Source: Nocardia panacis
GTDB taxonomy: Bacteria; Actinomycetota; Actinomycetes; Mycobacteriales; Mycobacteriaceae
Reading direction: 5' to 3'
Assembly: GCF_003598715.1 (NCBI RefSeq)
Contig: NZ_QZFU01000045.1
Location: 248,001 to 312,000 of the forward strand
DNA: 64,000 bases
Made by a program: the position numbers and the translations under genes. The notes under the pieces are model-generated. The model was not told where the DNA came from and ran no database searches. It saw only the letters and a list, made by a program, of their open reading frames with translations. Below are positions 33,140 through 42,092 of the stretch, piece by piece. Numbering within the stretch: position 1 is the stretch's first letter; every line of letters begins with the position of its first letter.

Positions 33140-33922
33140 TCAGACGGTCTTGAGTGCGCCGCCGTCGATGATGAGATCCGCGCCGACCATGCTGCGGGCT
33201 CGATCGGAGGCCAGGAAGGCCACCGCGGCGGCGACTTCGTCCGCCTCGACCAGGCGACCGGTCGTCATGCCGACGGCGGTGGGCAGATTCGGTAGGAACT
33301 CCGCGAGGGAGACGCCATTGGCGGCCGCGATCTTTCCGCCCGGACCAGTGGGCGACTCCCAGAACGCGGTGCGCACCGGGCCGGGGGAGATGGTGTTCAC
33401 GCGTACGCCCTGTGGGCCGAACTGTTCGGCCAATGCTTTCCCGAGGGCGGTCAGCGCGGCTTTGGATACGCCGTAGTCGGTGACGGCGGCGCCGGGCGCG
33501 CGTCCCACGATGGAGGACACATTGATCACCGTGCCGCTCCGCTCGAGCAGGCTCGGGAGGGCGGCCCTGATGGTGCGGACCGCGCTGTAGAAGTTGAGAT
33601 CGAAACTGCGCTGCCAGGTTTCGTCCTCGATATCGAGGAAGCCGGCGAGCGCGTTGTGGTTCGCGCCGCCGACATTGTTCACCAGGATGTCCAGGCCGCC
33701 GAGGACTTCGGTCGCCGCATTGACGAGTTGGGCGGCGCCCGTCTCGGTTTCGAGGTCGACGGCGAGCACGGTGGCGCCGGTGGCGCGCAGCTCGTCGGTG
33801 ATCGTGCGGGTCGCGCCGAGCACTCGCGCGCCCTCCGCGACGAGCGCGCGGACGATGGCGAGTCCGATGCCCCGGCCCGCGCCGGTGACGACGGCGGTCT
33901 TGTTCGTCAGATTCAGATCCAT
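33140..33922 (-). CDS. Short-chain dehydrogenase/reductase (SDR)
   Basis: A 260-residue classical SDR: cofactor motif TGAGRGIG near the N-terminus, NNVGGANH (NNAG-type), catalytic Ser in INVSSIVG, and Tyr/Lys in DYGVSKAAL. The presence of ATRTITDE after beta-2 favours NADP(H). The end DLIIDGGALKTV is typical. It is in the same direction as the NAD(P)H-binding gene 25 bases upstream, so both are probably in one operon controlled by the divergent TetR protein. Substrate unknown. Confidence 0.92.
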   Translation of the reverse strand: MDLNLTNKTAVVTGAGRGIGLAIVRALVAEGARVLGATRTITDELRATGATVLAVDLETETGAAQLVNAATEVLGGLDILVNNVGGANHNALAGFLDIEDETWQRSFDLNFYSAVRTIRAALPSLLERSGTVINVSSIVGRAPGAAVTDYGVSKAALTALGKALAEQFGPQGVRVNTISPGPVRTAFWESPTGPGGKIAAANGVSLAEFLPNLPTAVGMTTGRLVEADEVAAAVAFLASDRARSMVGADLIIDGGALKTV

Positions 33923-33947
33923 TGGTGGACTGTCCTTTCCGTGGTGC

Positions 33948-34634
33948 TCAGTAGCCGACGGTGAAGCGGCGCTGGATGAAACGGGGCTGTTCGACCTCGT
34001 CGAGCAGGGCGATGGCGAGGTCGGGTGCGGAGATATCGCTGGTGCCGTCGGGGCGGACCAGGATCTGGTCGGTGCCGATGCGGAAGCGGCCGGTGCGTTC
34101 GCCGCCCGCCGGGATGCGCAGGGCCGAGGGGCTGACCGAGGTCCAGTTCCGATTGGATTGCCGGTAGAGGTTGAGTGCCTCGCGCAATGCGCGCACCACC
34201 GCCTCGTAGGCCAGTGGGACCTGGAGGTCCTCGATGAGGCTGCGCTCGAAGTCGGGGCTCTCGATGATCTGCAAGCCGGGCGCGACCTCGAGGCTGCCCG
34301 CGCCGCCGATCGAGATCAGCCGCACCGAAGGGTGCCGTTCGAGCGCGCCGATCATGGCCCGCGCGCCGATGACGAAGTTCTGCGCGTTGGCGATGGTGTC
34401 CGGTACGCCGTATCCGGCATTGACCGCGCTGATCACCACGTCGAGTCCGCCGATGGCCGCGGCGATGCTGTCGGTGTCCAGCCAGTCCGCGACCTGCCAG
34501 TCGACGGTTTCGCGCTCGGCCGGGAAGCGCGCGGCGTCGCGGGCGAAGGCGGTGACCCGATGTCCGCGCCGCACGGCCTCGCGGACCGTCTCGTCGCCGA
34601 TGACCCCGGTCGCGCCGAAGATTCCGATATCCAC
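33948..34634 (-). CDS. Atypical SDR / NAD(P)H-binding protein (NmrA-like)
   Basis: A 228-residue Rossmann protein opening with DIGIFGATGVIGDETV, the extended/atypical SDR cofactor motif, and lacking a clear YxxxK. Such proteins are often annotated as NAD(P)H-binding or NmrA-like reductases or sensors. The GTG at 34634 is set by AGGAG eight bases upstream; the longer frame reaching 34889 would overlap the divergent TetR gene. Probably co-transcribed with the SDR downstream. Confidence 0.85.
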   Translation of the reverse strand: MDIGIFGATGVIGDETVREAVRRGHRVTAFARDAARFPAERETVDWQVADWLDTDSIAAAIGGLDVVISAVNAGYGVPDTIANAQNFVIGARAMIGALERHPSVRLISIGGAGSLEVAPGLQIIESPDFERSLIEDLQVPLAYEAVVRALREALNLYRQSNRNWTSVSPSALRIPAGGERTGRFRIGTDQILVRPDGTSDISAPDLAIALLDEVEQPRFIQRRFTVGY

Positions 34635-34653
34635 CCGAACTCCTTCTACACAA

Positions 34654-34706
34654 TGTTCAAGGACTACACGCCGTTCAGTGAAGCCACGGCAGATAGTAGT
34701 CGAACA
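34654..34706. promoter_or_regulatory. Candidate TetR operator
   Basis: In the 88-base divergent gap, TGTTCaagGACTAC (34654-34667) is mirrored by GTAGTCGAACA (34696-34706), an interrupted inverted repeat placed between the two start codons. Confidence 0.5.
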
Positions 34707-34722
34707 CGGTAGGGTGTCAACC

Positions 34723-35436
34723 GTGACCGAAGTCAGCGCAACGCCGGTGCCCAGTCGACGGGAGCGGCTGCGCGCGCAGACTGTCGAGGAGATCCGATCG
34801 ATCGCGCTGCGCCTGCTGGCCGAGGGTGGTCCGGACGCCATCTCGCTGCGTGCCATCGCCAGGGAGATGGGGATGACGGCGGGTGCCATCTACGGCTACT
34901 ACGCCACCCGCGACGACCTGATCACCACACTCATCGCCGAGGTGTACGGCGACCTGGTGGACACCGCCGAGGCCGCGCGGGACCGGGTGCCCGCGGCGGA
35001 TCCGGCGGGCCGGGTGATCGCGTGGGGCGAGACCGTGCGCGGTTGGGCATTGGCCCACCCGGCGGGTTTTCGGCTCATCTACGGCGATCCGGTGCTCGGC
35101 TATCAGCCGCCGCCCGGCGGTCCGGCGGCCGAGGCCGAGGGGCGCGCCTGCTCCGGGCTGGTCGGGTTGGTCGAGGCGGCCTGGCCGACGGCCGCGCCCT
35201 TGCAGAGCGCGGGCTCGGTGGCATGGTCGGATTTCGACGAGGGTCTGGTAACCCATGTGCGGCAGGAGTTTCCGAGCCTGCCGCCGCACGCCTTGGCGCT
35301 GTCGCTGCGCATGTGGGGTCGCATGCACGGACTCGTCGCCCTGGAGATCTATGGGCACCTGCGCCCGCAGTCGCAGGATCCGGCCAAGTTGTATCGCGCC
35401 GAGATGCTGGACCTGGTGCGTTCGCTCGGGTTGTGA
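34723..35436 (+). CDS. TetR/AcrR family regulator
   Basis: Repressor-type protein of 237 residues. The N-terminal helix-turn-helix is at about 20-65 (EIRSIALRLLAEGGPDAISL, RAIAREMGMTAGAIYGYYATRDDLI). The C-terminal domain, with GWALAHPAGFRLIYGDPV, matches the WHG-type TetR C-terminal domain. GTG 34723 is used; GTG 34714 in the same frame is equally possible. Divergent from the NAD(P)H-binding/SDR pair, its probable target. Confidence 0.9.
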   Translation: MTEVSATPVPSRRERLRAQTVEEIRSIALRLLAEGGPDAISLRAIAREMGMTAGAIYGYYATRDDLITTLIAEVYGDLVDTAEAARDRVPAADPAGRVIAWGETVRGWALAHPAGFRLIYGDPVLGYQPPPGGPAAEAEGRACSGLVGLVEAAWPTAAPLQSAGSVAWSDFDEGLVTHVRQEFPSLPPHALALSLRMWGRMHGLVALEIYGHLRPQSQDPAKLYRAEMLDLVRSLGL

Positions 35437-35514
35437 GACTTCGAAAGACCCGGCGGGAACCCGAGAACTCGGAATGCACCCGAAAAGAATGACTCGCGGA
35501 TGGTCGCGCGGGAA

Positions 35515-35541
35515 TTCCGTTGGCCGCGTTGGCCAACGGAA
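35515..35541. terminator. Terminator-like hairpin after the TetR gene
   Basis: A perfect 11-bp stem TTCCGTTGGCC-gcgtt-GGCCAACGGAA, 79 bases after the TetR stop. The remaining gap to the phospholipase gene (35542-35718) holds no gene that I can support. Confidence 0.7.
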
Positions 35542-35718
35542 GGATTTCCGCGCGCGGCGGTGGGTCGCGCGGGATTTCGACAGAAGGTCGGTAGGCTCGC
35601 GCGTCGATGCCGCTCGGTCGTATCTCTGTCGAATCTCACGTAGTCGGACAGACGACCAATTCGGCGGTAGTGTTCGGCGCGAACGACATTGATCTTCGGC
35701 AGAAAGGCCGTATCGGCA

Positions 35719-37260
35719 ATGAGCGCAGCGAGCCCGTTCAGCGGTCTCAACCGCAGGCAATTCCTGGCGAAGGCCGCCGCCGCGGGCGCGGTCGGCGCCC
35801 TGGCCTCCTGGGCGAACCCGATCATCGAACGGGCCTACGCGGCCGATCCGGCGGGGATGGGCGGACTCGGCGATATCGAGCATTTCGTCCTGCTCATGCA
35901 GGAAAACCGTTCCTTCGACCACTATTTCGGCTCCCGCGCCGGAGTGCGCGGCTTCGACGATCCCGCGTCCGCCTGGCAGCAGTACGGCTGGACACCCGGC
36001 GTCGGTCCGACGCCGGACGGATTCGTCAACCCGTTCCGGCTGGACACCACCCGCGGCGCCTCGCTCGACGGGGAGTGCATCAATGATCCCGACCACAGTT
36101 GGGGCGGTATGCACCGCGCGTGGAACGATGGTCGCAACGATCAGTGGATGCCGATGTCCATCGACAGCGTCGGCCCCGCCAATGCCCCCGCGGCCATGGG
36201 TTACTACCTGCGCGAGGACATTCCGATCCACCACGAACTGGCCGACGCGTTCACCCTGTGCGACCACTACCACTGCTCGGTGCTCGGCCCCACCGATCCG
36301 AACCGGCTCTACTGGATCAGCGCCACCATCGATCCGGACGGGCGCGCGGGCGGCCCGCTGGTGGAGACCCCGACCCTGATCCCGCAGAACGTCTACTCCT
36401 GGCGCACCTATCCGGAGAATCTGTCCGAGGCAGGCGTCAGCTGGAAGGTCTACAACAATCGCGATGTCGGGCCGCTGTCCTCGGTCATCCTGGACGGAAT
36501 GCTCGGCTGCTTCAAGCAGTCGCAGGACCCGGCCTCGGAGTTGCACCGGCGCGGTATCGCGCCGGTCTACCCCAACGACCTTGCGGCCGATGTGGCCAAT
36601 GACACGCTGCCCGCGGTGTCCTGGGTGATTCCGTCGCTGATCAACTGCGAGCATCCGGCCCTGCCCGCCGCCTTCGGCGCGTTCGGCATCGTGCAACTGC
36701 TCGATATCCTCACCTCGAATCCGAAGGTGTGGGAGAAGACGGCGCTCATCATCAGCTACGACGAGAACGGCGGCTTCTTCGATCACCTCACCCCGCCGAC
36801 GGCGCCGCCCGGCACTCCCGGCGAATTTCTGACGGTGCCGCTGGGTGGGGTCAGCTCGGCCAAGGGCATCGCCGGACCCATCGGTCTGGGCTATCGCGTT
36901 CCGGGCCTGGTGATCTCGCCGTACAGCCGGGGTGGTCTGGTCGCCTCGGAAACCTTCGACCACACCTCGCAGCTACGTCTGCTGGAGACAAGGTTCGGGG
37001 TCGAGGTGCCCAATCTCACCCCGTGGCGGCGCGGTGTCACCGGAGATATGACCTCCGCCTTCGATTTCGGTTCCGCGCCGAATCCGGCCAAGCCCGCGCT
37101 CAGCGATCCGAGGCCGAAGATGGACGCGGCCATCGCCCAGTGCGGTCCGAATGTCGCGCTCGGCACCGCGACCGTGGGTATGCCGTATCCGGTGCCGCCC
37201 AATGAGATGCCGCGTCAGCAGCCGGGGACCACGCGCAGGCCGAGCGGATTGGCGCGCTGA
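35719..37260 (+). CDS. Tat-exported phospholipase C / phosphoesterase family protein
   Basis: Secreted or surface phosphoesterase of 513 residues, related to mycobacterial PlcA-C. A twin-arginine signal is clear: LNRRQFLAKAAAAGAVGALASWA. The mature part begins with the family hallmark HFVLLMQENRSFDHYFG and includes DHYHCSVLGPTDPNR, LIISYDENGGFFDHL and SPYSRGGLVASETFDHTSQLRLLE. The C-terminal end is also typical. ATG 35719 places the RR motif at residues 12-13; the frame opens at a TTG (35689) with a poorer context. Substrate presumably phospholipids; not proven. Confidence 0.9.
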   Translation: MSAASPFSGLNRRQFLAKAAAAGAVGALASWANPIIERAYAADPAGMGGLGDIEHFVLLMQENRSFDHYFGSRAGVRGFDDPASAWQQYGWTPGVGPTPDGFVNPFRLDTTRGASLDGECINDPDHSWGGMHRAWNDGRNDQWMPMSIDSVGPANAPAAMGYYLREDIPIHHELADAFTLCDHYHCSVLGPTDPNRLYWISATIDPDGRAGGPLVETPTLIPQNVYSWRTYPENLSEAGVSWKVYNNRDVGPLSSVILDGMLGCFKQSQDPASELHRRGIAPVYPNDLAADVANDTLPAVSWVIPSLINCEHPALPAAFGAFGIVQLLDILTSNPKVWEKTALIISYDENGGFFDHLTPPTAPPGTPGEFLTVPLGGVSSAKGIAGPIGLGYRVPGLVISPYSRGGLVASETFDHTSQLRLLETRFGVEVPNLTPWRRGVTGDMTSAFDFGSAPNPAKPALSDPRPKMDAAIAQCGPNVALGTATVGMPYPVPPNEMPRQQPGTTRRPSGLAR

Positions 37261-37892
37261 ACCCCTACGCGACGGCGTGCGCCCGGCCGACGAATTCGGC
37301 TGGGCCACAGCGGTATCGGAGCCCGATGGGCGCTGTCGGCGCAGCCGTCCCATGGCGGAGCGAAGGTGGAGGTGCGCCTAGCCTGCGGTGGCGGGCGCCC
37401 AGCGCAGCGGGAAGGAGGCGGCGGAGCGCCTTCGCATGGCCGCGAAGCTGTGTCGCGCCGGATTGATCAGCGCGGTGAACCACGTGCGGCGATGCTCGTC
37501 GAGAGCCGCCGCGACGGCGGGGAAACGCACGCAGTGCACGCCGCCCGCCATGCCCAGCCGGTGGCGACCCGTCTGGATGTTTCTGGTGCCCAATGGTGTT
37601 CCTTTGCTTGCTGGTGCCTGCTTGATGCGCGGTTCGCTCGGCCGCCACGGCGAAGATTAGCCGACACCGGTGTGGAACACAGTATTTTGCCGACGCGATT
37701 GCCCCGGCGTGTCGGAAAGTTACCGTCGGCACGGCGTTCTCGCCGATGAATTGTTGCGAATAGGTCTCGGCGGCGTCACGGATCGAACAATGCGCGTTCG
37801 GCTTTCGCGCGCGGGCGCGCGAACAATACCGGGATTGCACGGCGCAGGGTTCCCGGATCGGCGCGCGCGAACTCGGATGCGAGACTTGGACA
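37261..37892. other. Gap before coaE with little support for genes
   Basis: Long frames here (for example the minus-strand frame running to 38866) are shadows of coaE. Only the small minus-strand frame at 37378-37593 has a plausible ribosome-binding site. The remainder is expected to hold the coaE promoter; no repeat or RNA is evident. Confidence 0.5.
37378..37593 (-). CDS. Possible small protein, 71 aa
   Basis: A short minus-strand frame with TTG start (37593) six bases after AAGGA. The product (RLGMAGGVHCVRFPAVAAAL, then DEHRRTWFTALINPARHSF) has a less biased composition than the overlapping shadows. I recognise no family, and the gene could be spurious. Confidence 0.35.
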   Translation of the reverse strand: MGTRNIQTGRHRLGMAGGVHCVRFPAVAAALDEHRRTWFTALINPARHSFAAMRRRSAASFPLRWAPATAG

Positions 37893-39098
37893 ATGTTGCG
37901 GATCGGCCTCACCGGAGGCATGGGAGCGGGCAAGTCCACGGTGGCGCGGGTGCTGGCCGAACTCGGGGCGGTGGTCATCGATTCCGATGTGCTCGCGCGC
38001 GAGGTGGTGGCGCCGGGCACGCCGGGGCTGGCGGCGCTGGTCGAGGCGTTCGGCGCGGACATACTCGCCCCGGACGGCGCGCTGGACCGGCCCGCGCTCG
38101 CCGCGGTCGCCTTCTCCTCCGACTCCGCCCGCGCGCGACTGAATTCCATCACCCATCCATTGGTCGGCGCGCGCACCGCGGAACTCATTGCCTCGGCCGC
38201 GCCGGACGCGATTGTGGTGCAGGATATTCCGCTGCTCGTGGAGAATGGTCTCGCGCCGCTGATGAATCTCGTCGTCGTGGTGGATGTGGACGCGGAAACT
38301 CGAATTCGCCGACTCGTCGAATTTCGCGGTATCGCCGAATCCGACGCACGCGCCCGAATTTCGACGCAGGCCACCGATGAACAGCGGCGCGCGGTCGCCG
38401 ATGTACTGCTCGACAATTCCGGTCCTGCCGAATCCATCGAAAAGTCGGTGCGAGAACTCTGGGATGAGCGGTTGGCGCCGTTCGAGGCGAATCTGCGGGC
38501 CGGGGAGCCCGCGCGCCGCACCGAGGTGCGATTGGTGGCACCGGATCCGGAGTGGTCCGCGCAGGCGCGGCGGTTGATCGCCCGGCTGTGGGTGGCGTGC
38601 GGTTCGGCCGCGACGCGCATCGACCACATCGGCTCCACCGCGGTGCCGGACCTGCCCGCCAAGGACGTCATCGATCTGCAGATCACGGTGGCGGATCTGG
38701 CCGCCGCCGACGGATTCCGGGATGCGCTGGCGGCGGCCGGTTTTCCGGTGCGCCCGCGGATCACCGGTGACAATCCGAAGCCGACCCCCGAGGACCCGGC
38801 GGGCACGGACGCGACGCTGTGGGCCAAACGCCTCCATATGAGCGCGGATCCGGGCCGCCCGGCCAATGTCCATGTGCGGGTGGCAGGTTCACCCGGTCAG
38901 CGCTACGCGCTGCTGTTTCGCGACTGGTTGCGTGCCGATCCCGCCGCCCGCGCGGAATACCTGGCCGTGAAGCGGGCAGGGGAGCGGGCGGCGCTCGCGC
39001 ACGACGGCCCGGACGCGATCGACGCGTATTTGGATAACAAGGAGCCGTGGTTCGACTCCGCCTACGAGCGCGCGGCGGCATGGGCCGCCGCGCGCTGA
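37893..39098 (+). CDS. coaE: Dephospho-CoA kinase fused to a GrpB/UPF0157 domain
   Basis: Last enzyme of coenzyme A synthesis: phosphorylates dephospho-CoA. Residues 1-200 are CoaE with P-loop GLTGGMGAGKST, DSDVLAREVV and the lid region QATDEQRRAVADVLLDNSG. Residues about 210-401 form a GrpB-like nucleotidyltransferase-fold domain (HIGSTAVPDLPAKDVIDLQI, then PANVHVRVAGSPGQRYALLFRDWLR). The two-domain form of about 400 residues is what mycobacteria have. The position between rpsA and uvrB also fits. Confidence 0.96.
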   Translation: MLRIGLTGGMGAGKSTVARVLAELGAVVIDSDVLAREVVAPGTPGLAALVEAFGADILAPDGALDRPALAAVAFSSDSARARLNSITHPLVGARTAELIASAAPDAIVVQDIPLLVENGLAPLMNLVVVVDVDAETRIRRLVEFRGIAESDARARISTQATDEQRRAVADVLLDNSGPAESIEKSVRELWDERLAPFEANLRAGEPARRTEVRLVAPDPEWSAQARRLIARLWVACGSAATRIDHIGSTAVPDLPAKDVIDLQITVADLAAADGFRDALAAAGFPVRPRITGDNPKPTPEDPAGTDATLWAKRLHMSADPGRPANVHVRVAGSPGQRYALLFRDWLRADPAARAEYLAVKRAGERAALAHDGPDAIDAYLDNKEPWFDSAYERAAAWAAAR

Positions 39099-39105
39099 AA
39101 GACGC

Positions 39106-39549
39106 TCAGAACAGCGCGACCAACCGATCCAACGTCTGGCTCCAACCCTCGCGCGCGCCGTCCTCGGCGCTGAGCGAGCCGGGGGCCAGCAGGTGGAAGG
39201 TCATGGTGGTCTTGTCCGATGCGGTCTCCTCGAAGGTCACCGTGATGACCGATTCCCGCTCGGGGGAGCCGTCTCCGGTGGGGTCGCCCCAGGTGAACAC
39301 CAGCCGCTCGGGCTCGTCGACCTCGCGGAAAACGCCCCGAGTCGGATATGAGGCGCCATCGGTGTCGGACACCATGACCGCGTCGTAGCGTCCGCCCGCG
39401 TGCGGTTCGACCACGAAACTGTCGGGCGGGCAGGTGAATCCGTCCGGACCGGACCACTGGGTGAGCTGTGCCGGATCGAGCCAGGCCTGGAAGACGAGTT
39501 CGCGCGGCGCGTCGAAGTGGCGGACGAGGGTGATTTCGCGGGTGGACAC
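39106..39549 (-). CDS. SRPBCC / AHSA1-type protein
   Basis: A 147-residue START-fold protein of the Aha1-C-terminal-like family: REITLVRHFDAPRELVFQAWLD at the start, GGRYDAVM and TVTFEETASDKTTMTFH in the body, and a long C-terminal helix with GWSQTLDRLVALF. It overlaps the PPOX gene start/stop by one base and belongs to a three-gene operon led by an ArsR regulator, an arrangement common for this family. Ligand unknown. Confidence 0.9.
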   Translation of the reverse strand: MSTREITLVRHFDAPRELVFQAWLDPAQLTQWSGPDGFTCPPDSFVVEPHAGGRYDAVMVSDTDGASYPTRGVFREVDEPERLVFTWGDPTGDGSPERESVITVTFEETASDKTTMTFHLLAPGSLSAEDGAREGWSQTLDRLVALF

Positions 39550-40076
39550 TATTGCTCCTTGTCGATCGTTTCGGTTTCGGTGGAATTGGGCATGACCGAA
39601 CCGGTCATCCAGTCCGGCGCGCCGCTGGGAAAGCGGGTCCGGAAATCCATGAGCGCGACCCAGGTCGGGCGTATCGCGATGCGTTCCATGCGCGGCGCGA
39701 GGGCGGTGACGGTGCGCAGATACTCTTCGACGCCTTCGCCGCCCTTGCGCATGGCGGCGAGGTATTCCGGCAGTATGCCTTCGGATTCGGTGATCTCGGC
39801 GCGGCCGCGGATCAGCAGCACCTCGGGCGGGTTGTCATTGGTGTCGATGGTGATCGCGGCGTCGGGTCTGGCCCGCAGCATGCGGTTCTTGTGCGAGGGC
39901 GCGAAGCCGCAGATGACGAGTTCGGTTCCATTCCACCAGTAGGAGACCGGCACCACGCGCGGGGTGCCGTCGGCGGCGGTGAAGGCGAGGCGGGCCGGGA
40001 TGTTCGCGGCCAGCAGCCGCTGGGCCATCGGGGTTTCGAGCAGGCGCGGATCGCCTTGGGGGAGGGTGTCGAGCAC
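39549..40076 (-). CDS. Pyridoxamine 5'-phosphate oxidase-fold protein
   Basis: A 175-residue split-barrel flavin/F420-binding protein: RLAFTAADGTPRVVPVSYWWNG, then MLRARPDAAITIDTNDNPPEVLLIRGRAEI. It lacks the full set of PdxH residues, so vitamin B6 oxidation is unlikely; reductases using F420 or FMN share this fold. It is sandwiched between the ArsR gene and the SRPBCC gene with almost no spacing. Confidence 0.88.
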   Translation of the reverse strand: MLDTLPQGDPRLLETPMAQRLLAANIPARLAFTAADGTPRVVPVSYWWNGTELVICGFAPSHKNRMLRARPDAAITIDTNDNPPEVLLIRGRAEITESEGILPEYLAAMRKGGEGVEEYLRTVTALAPRMERIAIRPTWVALMDFRTRFPSGAPDWMTGSVMPNSTETETIDKEQ

Positions 40077-40079
40077 GGG

Positions 40080-40406
40080 TCATTCCTTCTGTTGCAGGCG
40101 TCGCAGGTGGGTGTCGAGCAGGTCGAAGCGCCGATCCCAGAACCGGCGGTAGCGGTCGAGCCAGTCGGTCGCCTCGGCCAGGGGCGCGGCGTCGAGTCGG
40201 CACGGTCGCCACTGGGCGTTCTGGCCTCGGGTGATGAGTCCGGCCCGTTCGAGCACCTTCAGGTGTTTGGAGATGGCGGGCAGGCTCATGGCGAACGGCT
40301 CGGCGAGTTCGGTGACGGTGGCCTCGCCCTCGGTGAGGCGGGCCAGGATCGCGCGCCGAGTCGGATCGGCGAGTGCCGCGAAGGTTCTGCTGAGTTCATC
40401 CGTCAT
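40080..40406 (-). CDS. ArsR/SmtB-type winged-helix regulator
   Basis: A 108-residue repressor: LSRTFAALADPTRRAILARLTEGEATVTELA, with recognition helix in MSLPAISKHLKVLERAGLI, and no metal-binding Cys cluster, so it belongs to the non-metal group often paired with SRPBCC proteins. ATG 40406 is preferred; four extra codons upstream are possible. It heads the operon ArsR-PPOX-SRPBCC. Confidence 0.9.
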   Translation of the reverse strand: MTDELSRTFAALADPTRRAILARLTEGEATVTELAEPFAMSLPAISKHLKVLERAGLITRGQNAQWRPCRLDAAPLAEATDWLDRYRRFWDRRFDLLDTHLRRLQQKE

Positions 40407-40426
40407 GTGTCCATTCAACCAGCTTA

Positions 40427-40460
40427 TTTAACCTAGTGGGTAATTAACTGACTGGTTAAA
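40427..40460. promoter_or_regulatory. Candidate ArsR operator
   Basis: TTTAACC (40427-40433) and GGTTAAA (40454-40460) form an inverted repeat over 20 bases, with an outer AACCAG/CTGGTT pair (40417-40422, 40452-40457), in an A/T-rich patch just upstream of the ArsR start. Likely promoter and autoregulatory site. Confidence 0.55.
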
Positions 40461-40498
40461 TGATGCAGAGAGTGGCGGAATCTGTCAAGGGGTGATGA

Positions 40499-41020
40499 TC
40501 AGCGCCAGGTCAGGCTGATACCGAGGGAGGCGGTCCAGGCATCGAAGGAGTGACCGTTGGCGGCGATACCGTCGATGGCCGCCGCCGCGTGCGCCACCGC
40601 CGCCTCGGCCGCGTCCGCGTCGATGAGTCCGGCGGCGTGCGCCGCCAGCAACTCGTCCACATCGAGCAGTTCGGTGTCGCGGCCGGAGCGCACCACGATA
40701 TCGAGGTAGTGATCCACCGAGCGCCACCGTTTGGGCTCGATGCGGGTGAACTCGCCCAGATCCAGGTAGTAGTCCTGATCGCGGGCATGCGCCGGGTGAT
40801 AGTGGAAGATGGTCGCGCGAATCGAAAGCTCAGGCAGCAGCCAGGATTCGATGTAGTGGAACTGCGGGTGATCCGCGGTGCGCGCCATGTACAGACCCCA
40901 CGGTTCGGTGCGGTACTCCTCGACCGGGCGCACGAAACCCTTCGGGTCCGTATTGGTCAGGCCCGCCACGTCGAAGTACTCGACCTTCGGTCGATGTAAA
41001 TCCACCGTCACCTGCGTCAT
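40499..41020 (-). CDS. DUF402 protein, first tandem copy
   Basis: A 173-residue DUF402 protein (related to phosphatases acting on nucleotides in other bacteria). Conserved blocks are EPWGLYMARTADHPQFHYIESWLLPEL, SIRATIFHYHP and FTRIEPKRWRSVDHYLDIVV (each trimmed to core in reading). It is a clear paralogue of the next gene. Mycobacteria have one DUF402 gene (Rv1632c) between coaE and uvrB. Function here is unknown. Confidence 0.85.
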   Translation of the reverse strand: MTQVTVDLHRPKVEYFDVAGLTNTDPKGFVRPVEEYRTEPWGLYMARTADHPQFHYIESWLLPELSIRATIFHYHPAHARDQDYYLDLGEFTRIEPKRWRSVDHYLDIVVRSGRDTELLDVDELLAAHAAGLIDADAAEAAVAHAAAAIDGIAANGHSFDAWTASLGISLTWR

Positions 41021-41087
41021 GCGGTGAATCTACCGCCAACCACGCGGCCGATGTGGTACGCACCGAACGAGTGGGCGCACACCGCTG

Positions 41088-41732
41088 CTACATCCAGGTC
41101 AGCCCGATGCCTCTGGCGGACAACCAACTGTCCATATCGTGATCGTGGCAGGCCAGCCCGTCCATCGCGGCGGTGGCCCGTTCCAGGGCGCGATGGGCCT
41201 GATCGGTGGGCACCAGCCCCGCGGCGTGCGCGGCGAGCAGATCCTCCACGCCGCGCAGTTCGGCCCGGTGGCCGCCGGAGACCTTGATATCGAGGTAGTG
41301 GTGCACCGCCCGCCAGCGCTTGGGTTCGATGCGGCTGTATTCGCCGATATCCAGGCTGTAATCGCGCCCGTGGTGGTCACCGGCGTGCCGGTGGGCGATG
41401 GTGGCGCGGATCGATAGGTCCGGCAGCAGCCAGGATTCCACGTAGTGGAATTCGGGACCGGCCGTGCGTGCCATGTAGAGACCCCAGGGCTCGACATGGA
41501 AGCGCTCGACCTGGCGGACGAAGCCCTTGGCGTCGGTGTTGGTCAACTCGGCGACATTGAAGTATTCGATCTTGGGGCGGGCGGGTGTGCGCGGCCCCGG
41601 TGGTGCGGTGGCGGACTCCTTGGCTCCGTTGGCGCCGTGCGCCCACGCGAGAGCACGGAAATCCCTTGCCACATAGCCGGCGATCCCAGTGACCGCCGGT
41701 GCGGCGACGAGCAATGGCAGCAGCGCGCTCAT
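41088..41732 (-). CDS. DUF402 protein, second tandem copy with N-terminal extension
   Basis: A 214-residue paralogue of the gene at 40499-41020: both share EPWGLYMART, YVESWLLPDLSIRATI, RIEPKRWR and end GI(S/G)LTW. This copy has a 50-residue N-terminal addition with a hydrophobic start (LLPLLVAAPAVTGIAGYVA), possibly a membrane anchor. The duplication is older than a recent copy, as many positions differ. Confidence 0.83.
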   Translation of the reverse strand: MSALLPLLVAAPAVTGIAGYVARDFRALAWAHGANGAKESATAPPGPRTPARPKIEYFNVAELTNTDAKGFVRQVERFHVEPWGLYMARTAGPEFHYVESWLLPDLSIRATIAHRHAGDHHGRDYSLDIGEYSRIEPKRWRAVHHYLDIKVSGGHRAELRGVEDLLAAHAAGLVPTDQAHRALERATAAMDGLACHDHDMDSWLSARGIGLTWM

Positions 41733-42092
41733 GCCGAGACCTCGCTGGCGCTCGGCCTCGGCATACGCGCGTGGCGCGCTGCGTTGACGATTCGCTCACT
41801 GCGTTCGCTCATGGCTCCCGTCCCTTCACCAAAGTCTGGACAACCAGTTCAGAGTACAACCGGGCAACCCCGCCGGACAGGTCTGTGACGAGGTCTATAC
41901 GGATTCGAATACCCTTGGGGCCAAGGGCTTTTCGAGTTCATTGCTGATTTTGGTCAACCCTTTGGAAACGGTTGGTGGGCGCTATAGGCACCCGGCCGGC
42001 AACCCGACCGACCAGTTTCGACTCCAGCGCCCGTTCGACCGGGGAAAATGCTCGTCGGCGACTTGTCGGTGCGGGGTTCTAGGCTGGGGACC
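41733..42092. other. Gap upstream of uvrB
   Basis: No gene supported in 360 bases. A hairpin CCCTTGG-gg-CCAAGGG (41912-41927) followed by CTTTTCG could end minus- or plus-strand transcripts. I see no palindrome matching the actinobacterial LexA box, although uvrB is SOS-controlled in many bacteria. Confidence 0.5.

Noticed and set aside
37265..38866. Long minus-strand Ser/Arg-rich frame of 533 residues
   Set aside because: Shadow of coaE; no domain and typical antisense composition.
41733..42092. LexA (SOS) box upstream of uvrB
   Set aside because: TTCGAAT and GTTCGAC occur singly, but no palindrome with the expected spacing is present.
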